From: Chthoniobacter flavus Ellin428
GTDB taxonomy: Bacteria > Verrucomicrobiota > Verrucomicrobiia > Chthoniobacterales > Chthoniobacteraceae
Length of the DNA stretch: 64,000 bases
Direction of reading: 5' to 3'
NCBI RefSeq assembly: GCF_000173075.1
Contig: NZ_ABVL01000024.1
Location: forward strand, 29,268-93,267
Part shown: piece after piece, positions 52,952-61,339 of the stretch
How positions within the stretch are numbered: the stretch's first letter is position 1
Layout of the letters: each line of letters begins with the position of its first letter
Notes under the pieces: model-generated
Told to the model about the DNA's origin: nothing
Database searches by the model: none
The model's input: the letters and a program-made list of their open reading frames with translations, nothing else
Program-made: the position numbers and the translations under genes

Positions 52952-53794
52952 GTGAAAATCGGCATCCACTACCAAACGCAGTATGCCTACACCGAGCCGG
53001 TCAGTTTCTCGACGCATCTCTTCCGGCTCTTCCCGAAATCCGATCGCTATGTTTCGCTGCGCCGCCTGGCTTTTCAGACCAATGCGGATGCGCAGGTGAA
53101 TTATCGGCGCGATCTTTTCGACAACGAGATCGCGTCCTGTTTCTACCCGGAAAAATCCGCGTTGCTCCAGGCTGCGTTGCAGATCGAACTGGAACTGACG
53201 CCGCGCAACGCCTTCGACTTCCTGCTCGACTCGCCCGCGCTGAATTTGCCGTTTACCTACACCGCGCGCGAAGCCCATGCGCTCTCGCCGTATTTGCAAA
53301 ATCGGCCCGCGCCGCTGCTGCCCTTCTGGCAACCGCCCATCGAGCCGCAGCCCACGGTGGAAACGCTCGTGTCTCTCAACAGCGCGCTGCACGAACACCT
53401 CGCCTACGAGCGCCGTGATGAAGGCGCAGCCTATACGCCGGAGGAAACGCTGCAGCTCGGGCGTGGCGCCTGCCGCGACTTCGCCGTGCTGCTCGCGGAA
53501 GTGGCGCGCGGGCTCGGCCTCGCCGCGCGACTGGCCAGCGGATATCTCTGCGAATTTGAGAGCGACGACAAACGCGCGGAAGGCGCGCTGCACGCCTGGA
53601 CGGAAATCTATCTCCCCGGCGCCGGCTGGGTTGGTTTCGACCCGACCAACGGCTATCTCTGCAATCATCACCACATCACCGCCGCCGTCGGCTTCACGCC
53701 CGAAGATATTTCGCCGATCCTCGGCAGATACTATCACTCCACTCACGTGCCCGCGAACATGATGGCGACGCTGCAAATCACTCCGCATGACTAA
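52952..53794 (+). CDS. Bacterial transglutaminase-like protein 2
   Basis: Second 280-residue transglutaminase of the same subfamily, with N-terminal domain (IHYQTQYAYTEPVSFSTHLFRLFP) and triad Cys174 in GACRDFAVL, His214 in LHAWTEIY and Asp230 in GFDPTNG. The only sensible start is GTG 52952, because the frame further upstream is made of heptamer repeats. Compared with the first copy, its N-terminal domain is shorter in the middle and the core has longer loops. The stop overlaps the DUF2126 start by eight bases, so the two are translationally coupled. In many bacteria these two domains are one fused protein. Confidence 0.9.
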   Translation: MKIGIHYQTQYAYTEPVSFSTHLFRLFPKSDRYVSLRRLAFQTNADAQVNYRRDLFDNEIASCFYPEKSALLQAALQIELELTPRNAFDFLLDSPALNLPFTYTAREAHALSPYLQNRPAPLLPFWQPPIEPQPTVETLVSLNSALHEHLAYERRDEGAAYTPEETLQLGRGACRDFAVLLAEVARGLGLAARLASGYLCEFESDDKRAEGALHAWTEIYLPGAGWVGFDPTNGYLCNHHHITAAVGFTPEDISPILGRYYHSTHVPANMMATLQITPHD

Positions 53795-55799
53795 ATCCCT
53801 CGCTCGCGTCGCCGATCAGGTAGAAGCCACCTTTGCCGCGCAGAAGGTCCGCCTCACCCTCGGCGGCGAGCCGACTTATGTGCCACTCGATCCGGTCGGT
53901 CCGGAATGGAGCGTCACCGCGCTCGGCCCCACCAAGCTGCGCTACGCCTACGCGCTCGCCGATGCGCTCATCGCCCAATCGCTGCCGCGCGCGATCGCCC
54001 TCTATTCGCCGGGCAAATTCTATCCCGGAGAGATGAATCCGCGCTGGGCCATCAATCTCGTGTGGAATGTCGATGACACCCCGTTTGTTCCATCGCTCGC
54101 ATCCACGATTCAGAGTTCAGCGAAGATCGACGCCGCGTCGTTCCGGCAATTTCAGAAACGGCTCGTCCAGGCGCTGAAGATCGAAGACGGCTGGGTGCGC
54201 GCCATCGATCCGCTCGACCCGCCGCGCTCCGCAGCCGTGCTCCCGTTGGATCATGCGGAGGATCGATTCTTCATCGAAGATTGGCAGTGTGGGGAAAGCA
54301 TCGAGCTTCTCCGCGCCGAAGGGCCAGCCGGTTTGCGCCTGCCGCTCAACAATCTGCCCGACAACGTGAGTCGCCGGGCCCTCGCGCTGGAAATCGCCGA
54401 GGGAGAACTCCGCGTCTTTCTTCCTCCGCTGCTCCAGGCGCCTTTCCTGCGCTTGATTAACGCGATCGTCGAGTCGGCACGCGGCCTGGGCCTCACCGTG
54501 CCCGGTCTGGCTGGCTATGTGCCCAGCGACGAAGCCGGCATCTGGTCGCGACTGGCCATCGCTTCGGATCCCGGTGTCCTCGAGATCAATCTTCCGCCCT
54601 GCGCCACATGGCGCGAGTACGCCCATTGGCTGGATGTCCTGGAGCGCGCTGCCACACCCGCGGGCCTGCGTTCCTGCAAACAACTCTCACCCGAGGAACA
54701 GGTCGGCACCGGTGGCGGTAATCACCTCCTCTTCGGCGGCCCGAGCCTCGACGATCATCCGCTTTTTTCGCGTCCCGCGTGGGTCACCTCCATCCTGCGC
54801 TACTGGCAGCATCATCCCTCGCTCGCGTATATTTTCACCGGACAATACGTCGGCTGCTCGTCGCAAGCACCGCGCCCCGATGAAGGCGCCAGCGCGCTTT
54901 ACGATCTCGAGATGGCTTACCGCTTTCTCGAGGAATTGCCAGCGGGCGATCATCGCTATCTCATCAGCGAAACGCTCCGTCATCTGCACACGGACACCTC
55001 CGGCAATACGCACCGCAGCGAGACGAGCTTCGACAAATTCTGGAACGTGAATTTTGACGGCGGCTGCCGCGGGCTCATCGAGTTTCGCGCGATCGAAACA
55101 TTTCCGCACGCGCGCTGGATGTCCGCCGTCGCGCTGCTCTGGCACGCGCTGGCCGCGCATCTCCTCACGCATTCGTTCAAGGAGCCGCTCATCGATTTCG
55201 GCGACAAACTCCACGACGCTTATTTTCTACCGAGCTTCCTGTGGGCTGATTTCGAGAAAGTGTTGCGCGACCTGCGCCGCGGCGGCTTCGAGTTGCCGAC
55301 CGCGCTCTTCCGCGAAATCTTCGAATGGCGCTTTCCGGTCATGCTGCATCACGCGGACGGCGCCGCCGAACTCACCCTCCGCCGTGGACACGAAGGCTGG
55401 CCCTTGCTTTGCGAGCAACCGCTCGAAGGCGGCAGCACCAGCCGCTTCGTCGACACGTCCATCGAGCGGCTCGAGTTCCTCGCCACACGCGAATTCGGCG
55501 CGCGATGCAAAATCCACATCGCCGGCCGCGAGTTGCCGCTCCAATCCTTCCCCGGGGCAAAGCGCGGCGCCGGCCTGCGCTACCGTCGCACCGCACTCTA
55601 TCCCTCGTTGCATCCCGGCATCACGCCGCAGATGCCCCTCGTCGTGGCCATCACCGGCGAAGGTAAAACGGCTTCTTATCGGCTCGAGCAGGATCGCCGC
55701 CTCTTCGTTCCGCACACCGACACGCCTTCTCCAGTATCACCCCACCCTTGCCGCAAATTGCACCCGCGTCTCCTGACTTACGACTTACGGCTGTCGTAG
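53787..55799 (+). CDS. DUF2126 putative amidoligase
   Basis: A 670-residue protein of the DUF2126 family, described as a putative amidoligase related to glutamine-synthetase-like/GCS2 COOH-NH2 ligases. Family blocks are RLTLGGEPTYVPLDP near the N-terminus, GTGGGNHLLFGGPSL, RYWQHHPSLAYIFTGQYVG, SSQAPRPDEGASALYDLEMAY and GLIEFRAIETFPHARWM. It is coupled to transglutaminase 2 (eight-base overlap), whereas in other bacteria the two are fused into about 1,100 residues. The ligated substrate is unknown. The C-terminus after residue 640 (DTPSPVSPHPCRKL) is low-complexity and ends in a weak heptamer-like run. Confidence 0.88.
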   Translation: MTKSLARVADQVEATFAAQKVRLTLGGEPTYVPLDPVGPEWSVTALGPTKLRYAYALADALIAQSLPRAIALYSPGKFYPGEMNPRWAINLVWNVDDTPFVPSLASTIQSSAKIDAASFRQFQKRLVQALKIEDGWVRAIDPLDPPRSAAVLPLDHAEDRFFIEDWQCGESIELLRAEGPAGLRLPLNNLPDNVSRRALALEIAEGELRVFLPPLLQAPFLRLINAIVESARGLGLTVPGLAGYVPSDEAGIWSRLAIASDPGVLEINLPPCATWREYAHWLDVLERAATPAGLRSCKQLSPEEQVGTGGGNHLLFGGPSLDDHPLFSRPAWVTSILRYWQHHPSLAYIFTGQYVGCSSQAPRPDEGASALYDLEMAYRFLEELPAGDHRYLISETLRHLHTDTSGNTHRSETSFDKFWNVNFDGGCRGLIEFRAIETFPHARWMSAVALLWHALAAHLLTHSFKEPLIDFGDKLHDAYFLPSFLWADFEKVLRDLRRGGFELPTALFREIFEWRFPVMLHHADGAAELTLRRGHEGWPLLCEQPLEGGSTSRFVDTSIERLEFLATREFGARCKIHIAGRELPLQSFPGAKRGAGLRYRRTALYPSLHPGITPQMPLVVAITGEGKTASYRLEQDRRLFVPHTDTPSPVSPHPCRKLHPRLLTYDLRLS

Positions 55800-55806
55800 T
55801 GAATCA

Positions 55807-55834
55807 CGGAGGGATGCGCTCCTGCGCGTTCCCC
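55807..55834. repeat. Dispersed 28-base repeat, copy 2 (plus orientation)
   Basis: CGGAGGGATGCGCTCCTGCG and the following CGTTCCCC match the minus strand of 33288-33316. Here it is followed by an imperfect inverse (GCGCGGGCACGCGTCTTTCCG, ending about 55896), so this copy is itself palindromic. Confidence 0.68.
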
Positions 55835-55916
55835 ATCCAATGAGCGGAGGCGGAATTTGCGGAACGCGCGGGCACGCGCGGGCACGCGTCTTTCCGTAAA
55901 GCGGGCGCCGACGGAG

Positions 55917-56144
55917 CCTCAGCATTACCCACATCTTTTCTCGGATTTAGGACCAGGGGTAATACGGCTGTAGCTCACTGGGAGGGGCGACTTCCTAGAA
56001 AAAACCCTGCGTCGCGGAGCGACGCCCTCAAAGAGAGGCGCTGCGCGCATCGGTTTTTCGGTCAGCGACTAGGAAGTCGCCGCTCCCAGTGGCCCCATCC
56101 CTTCGACGTCTAAACACCGCGCAAAGATGTGGGTAATGCTTAGG
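55917..56144. mobile_element. MITE-like element with 22-base inverted ends and 6-base direct repeats
   Basis: Non-coding 228-base element. The ends are CCT(C/A)AGCATTACCCACATCTTT in inverse orientation (55917-55938 and 56123-56144), with one mismatch in 22. It is flanked by the direct repeat ACGGAG (55911-55916 and 56145-56150), as left by target-site duplication. The interior carries the CACTGGGAG palindrome. No transposase gene is in the window, so it would have to move in trans. Confidence 0.7.
55976..56091. repeat. Dispersed palindromic repeat, copy 2 (CACTGGGAG family, minus orientation)
   Basis: The arms (55976-55998 and 56069-56091) are inverse copies with 22 of 23 bases matching. The centre is the hairpin GCGTCGC-GGA-GCGACGC (56009-56025). 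On the minus strand it aligns with 49034-49140, including the central stem where paired bases change together. Confidence 0.85.
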
Positions 56145-56221
56145 ACGGAGCGGCGCCCTCCAAGTTGCCGCGCTATCCGCTTGCCAGCGCCCGTCTTTCG
56201 GCGCAACTTCCGCCCTCATTC

Positions 56222-56293
56222 GCGGCGTTAGCTCAGTGGTAGAGCGGCGCTTTTACACAGCGTTGGTCGGGGGTTCGAATCCCTCACGCCGCA
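56222..56293 (+). tRNA. tRNA-Val (anticodon UAC)
   Basis: A 72-base cloverleaf. The acceptor stem GCGGCGT pairs with ACGCCGC. The D arm is GCTC-AGTGGTA-GAGC, the anticodon arm GCGCT-TTTACAC-AGCGT with anticodon TAC, and the T arm is closed around TTCGAAT. The discriminator base is A and CCA is not encoded. The anticodon UAC reads GUA and GUG. It lies 78 bases downstream of the MITE-like element. Confidence 0.95.
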
Positions 56294-56330
56294 TTCTTTG
56301 TCCCTCAGGAAGAAAAGAGCGCGGACGGGC

Positions 56331-57164
56331 TCATTGCGGCAGCGGCGAGGGAAGAATCGGAGGCGGGATGCCGACGAGACCGGAACCATCGACATGGACG
56401 ATGATTCTCTTTCCATGCCGATCCTTGAAAGTGCTCATGAGCAGGACGTTCTGGGGCGGGTCGGTCTGCAAGCCGCCGAAATACTCGTAGGCCAGCGTTT
56501 CTCCGGGCGAGAGCGGGGAAGAAAATACCGAGCGATCCGGCAGATACTTCGGAACGAGTTCGTGGAGTTTCGCCGGGAAGTGATTCTGGTGATCCACCGC
56601 ATAGGCCTGGCAAGCGATCGCGATCTGTTTGGCGTTGGACAAGCTTTGCACCTCTTTACCCTTCAGTTGCACCTCGCCGAAGACCGGCAGCGCCATTCCC
56701 GCAAGAATGGCCAGACCAATAAAAGCGAATCCCGAATATCCGAGGACGAGACCTGCGATTGCCATCCCATCCCCGGATAGCCTGCCGCCGGATTTGCGGA
56801 TATCGCCGCGCGCAATATGGCCGCAAATGACTGCGGCGATGCTTCCGATGATCGGACAGAGCAGAAAGGAAAGGAGGCCGATCACCAGACTGGCGATGGC
56901 CGCGCCGGAAGTTTGCCCCGGCTGTGACGGAGCTGCGTAAGTCGCAGTTGGCTGCGTCGGAGTCAGGTTCGGCGAACTGGCCGCCGGAATATGGGGAGGT
57001 GTCGACTGCAACGGCGGGAACGAAGCCAATGGCACCCAGTCTTGCGCGCCTTGCACCCACGCGAGGTCATTTGGGGTCAACTGCCCGCTCGCCAATTGGC
57101 GTCGCACTTCTTCCAAGGGGAACGGCCCGAGCCGATTTCCATCGCGAGCGATGTAGATTTCCAT
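56331..57164 (-). CDS. GYF_2/DUF4190 membrane protein with pseudopilin-like tail
   Basis: A 277-residue protein with three parts. An N-terminal GYF_2 domain (MEIYIARDGNRLGPFPLEEV, then LAWVQGAQDWVPL, 1-50) is followed by a Pro-rich linker and a DUF4190-like two-helix membrane region (IASLVIGLLSFLLCPIIGSI and AIAGLVLGYSGFAFIG). The C-terminal domain (LSNAKQIAIACQAYAVDHQN, then FPAKLHELVPKYLP) resembles the soluble part of PVC pseudopilin-like (H-x9-DG) proteins. This combination is common in Verrucomicrobiota and of unknown function. ATG 57164 starts exactly at the GYF domain. A longer frame to 57287 adds unrelated residues. Confidence 0.83.
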   Translation of the reverse strand: MEIYIARDGNRLGPFPLEEVRRQLASGQLTPNDLAWVQGAQDWVPLASFPPLQSTPPHIPAASSPNLTPTQPTATYAAPSQPGQTSGAAIASLVIGLLSFLLCPIIGSIAAVICGHIARGDIRKSGGRLSGDGMAIAGLVLGYSGFAFIGLAILAGMALPVFGEVQLKGKEVQSLSNAKQIAIACQAYAVDHQNHFPAKLHELVPKYLPDRSVFSSPLSPGETLAYEYFGGLQTDPPQNVLLMSTFKDRHGKRIIVHVDGSGLVGIPPPILPSPLPQ

Positions 57165-57316
57165 GCGGGCGGAGCCTAGGTGAACACGCGAGGCCATGTC
57201 GAGTGTGGTTGTTGTTCGCCGGCATGTCCGCGACTTCTTACTCTCAAGATTAAGATTAAGACTGTTCTTCACACCCGCGTTTGACAAAACGGCCCGGACT
57301 TACCAGCTTCCGGCGC

Positions 57317-58405
57317 ATGAATTCCACGGAGGCCAGCATTGCACTCAATATGGTGCCCGGTGTGGGGCCGGTGCGTTTGCGGCGTTTGCTGGAGGTCTTT
57401 GAGACGCCGGAGCAGGTGCTTCTGGCGCGGGAGGGTCAGCTTCGAGCGGTAGATGGCATCGGCGCGGAAGTGGCCGCCGGAATCGCCCATTGGGAGGAGA
57501 AGGTGGATCTCACTGCCGAACTGGCCCGCATTCAGGAATTCGGCGCCCGGGTCATCACGCAGCAGTCACCGGAATATCCGCGGATGCTGCAGGAGATCTC
57601 GAATCCGCCCATCGTCTTATATATATGGGGCGAATTGACCGAGCGGGATCAGCAGGCCATCGGCGTGGTCGGTTCGCGCAAGACGAGCCATTACGGCCTG
57701 GAGTGCGCGAAGAAGCTTTCCTATCAGCTCGCCTACGCCGGCCTTACGGTGGTCAGCGGACTGGCACGTGGAATCGATACGGCGGCGCATCAAGGAGCGC
57801 TGGCCGCGCAGGGCCGGACTGTCGCGGTCATCGGCTCAGGACTCATGGACCTGTATCCACCGGAAAATCAGGCGCTGGCCGAGAAGATCACCTCCTCCGG
57901 AGCAGTGGTCTCGGAATTTCCCATGACCTTTCCGCCGAGCACCCAAACGTTCCCCTATCGGAACCGCATCGTCGCCGGCTGGGGCAGCGGCACCCTTGTG
58001 GTCGAGGCGGGATTGAAGAGCGGCGCCCTCATTACCGCCACCCAAGCGCTCGAACATGGCCGCTCGGTTTACGCTGTTCCCGGCCAGATCGACCGCCCGA
58101 CTTCGGCGGGGTCGAATCGCCTGATCCAGCAGGGCGCCAAGCTCGTGACGGGGGCCGCGGACATCCTCGACGACCTGCGAATTCTCGCCCCGGAGCCGCG
58201 CAAAATGTCGACTCCAGTCAGCGCCATTCCCCTCTCCACAGAGGAGCAATCCATTCTCGCTTCGGTGGATAACGCGGAGACCCCCATTGATTTGATCGTC
58301 ACAAAATCGGGCTTGCCGATGCCCAAAGTGGCGTCCACTTTGCTCGCCCTCGAAATGAAAAGGCTGGTGAAACAACTTCCCGGCCAGCAGTTCGTGAAGC
58401 TTTAA
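57317..58405 (+). CDS. dprA: DNA-processing protein DprA
   Basis: Cytosolic Rossmann-like protein that loads RecA on incoming single-stranded DNA during natural transformation. An N-terminal HhH/SAM-like part (SIALNMVPGVGPVRLRRLL, 7-25) precedes the Rossmann core with GVVGSRKTSHYGLE, VVSGLARGIDTAAHQGAL, and FPYRNRIVAGWGSGTLVVEAG. The C-terminal winged-helix domain (STEEQSILASVDNAETPIDL) is present, giving 362 residues. It implies competence potential, though no other com genes are in the window. ATG 57317 is chosen because family homology starts there. An upstream in-frame start at 57281 adds 12 residues. Confidence 0.94.
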   Translation: MNSTEASIALNMVPGVGPVRLRRLLEVFETPEQVLLAREGQLRAVDGIGAEVAAGIAHWEEKVDLTAELARIQEFGARVITQQSPEYPRMLQEISNPPIVLYIWGELTERDQQAIGVVGSRKTSHYGLECAKKLSYQLAYAGLTVVSGLARGIDTAAHQGALAAQGRTVAVIGSGLMDLYPPENQALAEKITSSGAVVSEFPMTFPPSTQTFPYRNRIVAGWGSGTLVVEAGLKSGALITATQALEHGRSVYAVPGQIDRPTSAGSNRLIQQGAKLVTGAADILDDLRILAPEPRKMSTPVSAIPLSTEEQSILASVDNAETPIDLIVTKSGLPMPKVASTLLALEMKRLVKQLPGQQFVKL

Positions 58406-58606
58406 GACCGATTTTTGCTATGAATTTTATCAGGTGTAACTCTGGCGCTATCCCCAAGCGTCAGGTGCGATTCATCCGATAAAACGCCAGTCAATCACCC
58501 CCAACACGTATTTATAGTGAGCGATGATGCTTGATAACCGATTTTCCGCCTACAGTCCCTTTGGCCGGGCGGAATCCGCCTTCCTGCATCACCCAAATCC
58601 CCTTTC

Positions 58607-61115
58607 ATGAAAACCCTCGTCATCGCGGAAAAGCCCAGCGTCGCCAGCGACCTCGCGAAGGCGCTTGGCGTGAAAAAGGCCGGCGACTGGTTTGAGAACG
58701 ACAGCTATGTCATCTCGTCGGCCGTAGGCCACCTGCTGGAGCTGGCCGTGCCCGAAGAGCACGAGATCAAGCGCGGCAAGTGGACCATGGAAAAGCTGCC
58801 GCACATCCCGCCGCAGTTTGCCCTGGCGCCGATCGACAAGAACGCCGGGCGGCTGGCGCAACTGCGCAAGTTGATCAAGCGCAAGGAAGTGACCGAGTTG
58901 ATCAATGCGTGCGACGCCGGGCGCGAAGGTGAACTCATCTTCCGCAACATCGTGAAGGCCACCGGCGCGAAGCAGCCGATCAAGCGGCTGTGGTTGCAAT
59001 CGATGACACCGGATGCGATTCGCACTGCTTTTGCCAACCTGCGTAGCGATGCCGACATGCAGCCGCTGGCCGATGCCGCGGTCTCGCGCAGCGAATCAGA
59101 CTGGCTGGTGGGCATCAATTCCACCCGCGCGCTGACCGCGTTCAATTCGCAGGGCGGCGGTTTTTCCAAGACCACGGCCGGGCGCGTCCAGACGCCGACG
59201 CTGGCCATCCTCGTCGAGCGCGAGGAGAAGATCCGCGCCTTCGAGCCGCGCGCCTATTGGGAAGTCTTCGGCGATTTCGGCGTCAAGGAAGGCAGCTATC
59301 GCGGTCGCTGGTTCGACCCTGCGTTCAAGAAGAATGGCGATGAAGACGGGCGCGCCGAACGCATCTGGGACAAGGTCAAGGCCGACGCCATCAAGGCGAA
59401 GTGCGATGGCCAGCCCGGCACGGTTGAGGAAGAGAAGAAGCCGACCACCCAGGCGCCTCCCCTGCTCTACGATCTGACCACTCTGCAGCGCGAGGCAAAC
59501 GGCCGCCACGGCTTCCCCGCGAAGATGACCCTGCAGATCGCACAGGCGCTTTACGAAAAGCACAAGGTGCTCACCTATCCGCGAACCGATTCGCGCTATT
59601 TGCCCGAGGATCACGTGGCCACGGCGAAGCGGGTGATGAACAGCTTCGAGGATCGCACCCTCGCCGGGCACGCGGAGAAGGCGTTGCGCGAAAATTGGGT
59701 GAGGCCGAACAAGCGCATCTTCAATAACGCCAAAGTCAGCGATCACTTTGCCATCGTGCCCACGGGCACGGCGCCGAAGAATCTCAGCGAGACCGAGCAG
59801 AAGATTTTCGACATGGTGTCGCGGCGCTTCGTCGCGGTGTTTTATCCGGCAGCGCAGTTTGAAGTCACCACGCGCATCACCACGGTGGTCGGCGAGAAAT
59901 TCAAGACGGATGGCAAGATCATCGTCGATCCGGGCTGGCTCGCCGTGTATGGCCGCCAGGCCGAGGGCGAGGGCGAGAGCGACAAGGCAATCGTGGCCAT
60001 CACGCCCGGCGAACAGGCGCGGACGGAAGCGATCGAGGTGAAGGAAAACATCACCAAGCCACCGCCTCGCTACAACGAAGCCACGCTGCTTTCCGCCATG
60101 GAAGGCGCGGGCCGCCTGGTGGACGACGAAGAGTTGCGCGAAGCGATGAGCGAGCGCGGCCTCGGCACGCCGGCGACGCGGGCGCAGGTCATCGAAGGCC
60201 TGCTCTTCGAGGGCTATCTCATTCGCCAGGGACGCGAACTCATCGTCACGGCCAAGGGCATCTCGTTGATCACGCTCCTGCGCAATTTGCACGCGGAGAC
60301 GCTGACCAAGCCCGAACTCACCGGCGAGTGGGAACACAAGCTGCGCCAGATGGAGCGCGGCCAGCTTTCGCGCGGCGCCTTCATGGACCAGATCCGCGGC
60401 CTGACCACCGAGATCGTGAGCAAAGTTCGTGGCGGCATGGGCCAGGAAGTGCGTGGCAATTTCAAGGATATCGACGTCGCCTGCCCCGAAGTGTGGGACC
60501 GGTCCTTTCAAGGAGAGCTTCAAGGCCTTCGAGTGTCGCAATCCCGAGTGTAAACTCATCGTCTGGAAGACCATGTCCGGCCGCGAATTCGAACGCGAGG
60601 AAGTGGCCAAGCTCCTCACCGAAGGACGCGTGGGGCCGCTGGAAGGTTTCCGCAGCAAACTCGGCCGCGCCTTCAACGCGGAGATCATTCTCAACGAGAA
60701 GACCGAGTGGAAGCAGAAGTTCGACTTCGAGGACAGCAACGGCGAGGGGGAGAACGGTATGGGCAAAGCGCTCGATCTCTCGCAGGCCAAAGTCCTCGGC
60801 GAAACGCCGCAGGGCACCGTTTACGAAACGGAGAATGCCTTCCTCTGCATGCCCGCCGGCAATGGCTCGAAGAAGCCGATCCGCATGGGCAAGAACATCT
60901 GCCAGCGGGCGATCCCGGCGGAGCAAGCGCTGAAGATCTTCACCGAAGGGAAGACCGATCTCCTCCCGCGCTTCATCTCGAAGAAGGGCAAGCCCTTCTC
61001 CGCCTACCTCAAGCTCGACGGCGCCAAGGTCACTTTCGAATTCGAGCCGCGGCAGAAGAAAGCGAAAGCGCCGCCGGCCAAAAAGACACCGCCGAGTGCA
61101 GAAGCGGAGGGCTGA
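58607..61115 (+). CDS. topB: Type IA DNA topoisomerase (TopB/topoisomerase III-like), apparent frameshift at ~60485
   Basis: Relaxes or decatenates DNA by single-strand passage. The Toprim domain starts MKTLVIAEKPSVASDLAKAL and has NACDAGREGELIF. The active-site tyrosine is in LTYPRTDSRYLPEDH. The C-terminal part holds zinc-ribbon and topoisomerase C-terminal-like repeats (ECRNPEC, KKPIRMGKNICQRAI). The frame from 58607 ends early at 60553 after turning nonsensical at ACPEVW. The true continuation ACPKCGTGPF lies one base off, explained by one extra C in CCCC at 60484-60487. Corrected length is about 835 residues, right for TopB-like enzymes with C-terminal ribbons. Sequencing error is likelier than decay. 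Confidence 0.88.
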
Positions 61116-61339
61116 GTATTCATCTGGAGTGCAGCGTTTCTCCGCTACAGCGTGAGACTTTGAAGTGTAGGAGAGTCGATGGGGAAGCGCCGGAGAAATC
61201 GAGGTCACTCCCCGGCATTCCACTGCACGAAGCACCAAAGAAACTGTTGCCCGATTGCTGATTTGCCCGCGGAATCTGTTCGTGAGAACTGCTGGTTTTC
61301 GTCGTCCATGGCTGGCAGAGTCCGGTTGAAAAACCCCGC

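Noticed and set aside
693..55799. CRISPR array reading of the short direct repeats
   Set aside because: Units are 7 bases without unique spacers, copies are contiguous, and no cas genes are near.
55800..56221. Complete insertion sequence next to tRNA-Val
   Set aside because: No transposase frame; length and structure fit only a non-autonomous element.
60470..60560. Programmed frameshift in topB
   Set aside because: The site is a plain C run with no slippery heptamer or obvious downstream stimulator, and two other genes in the window break in homopolymers in the same way.
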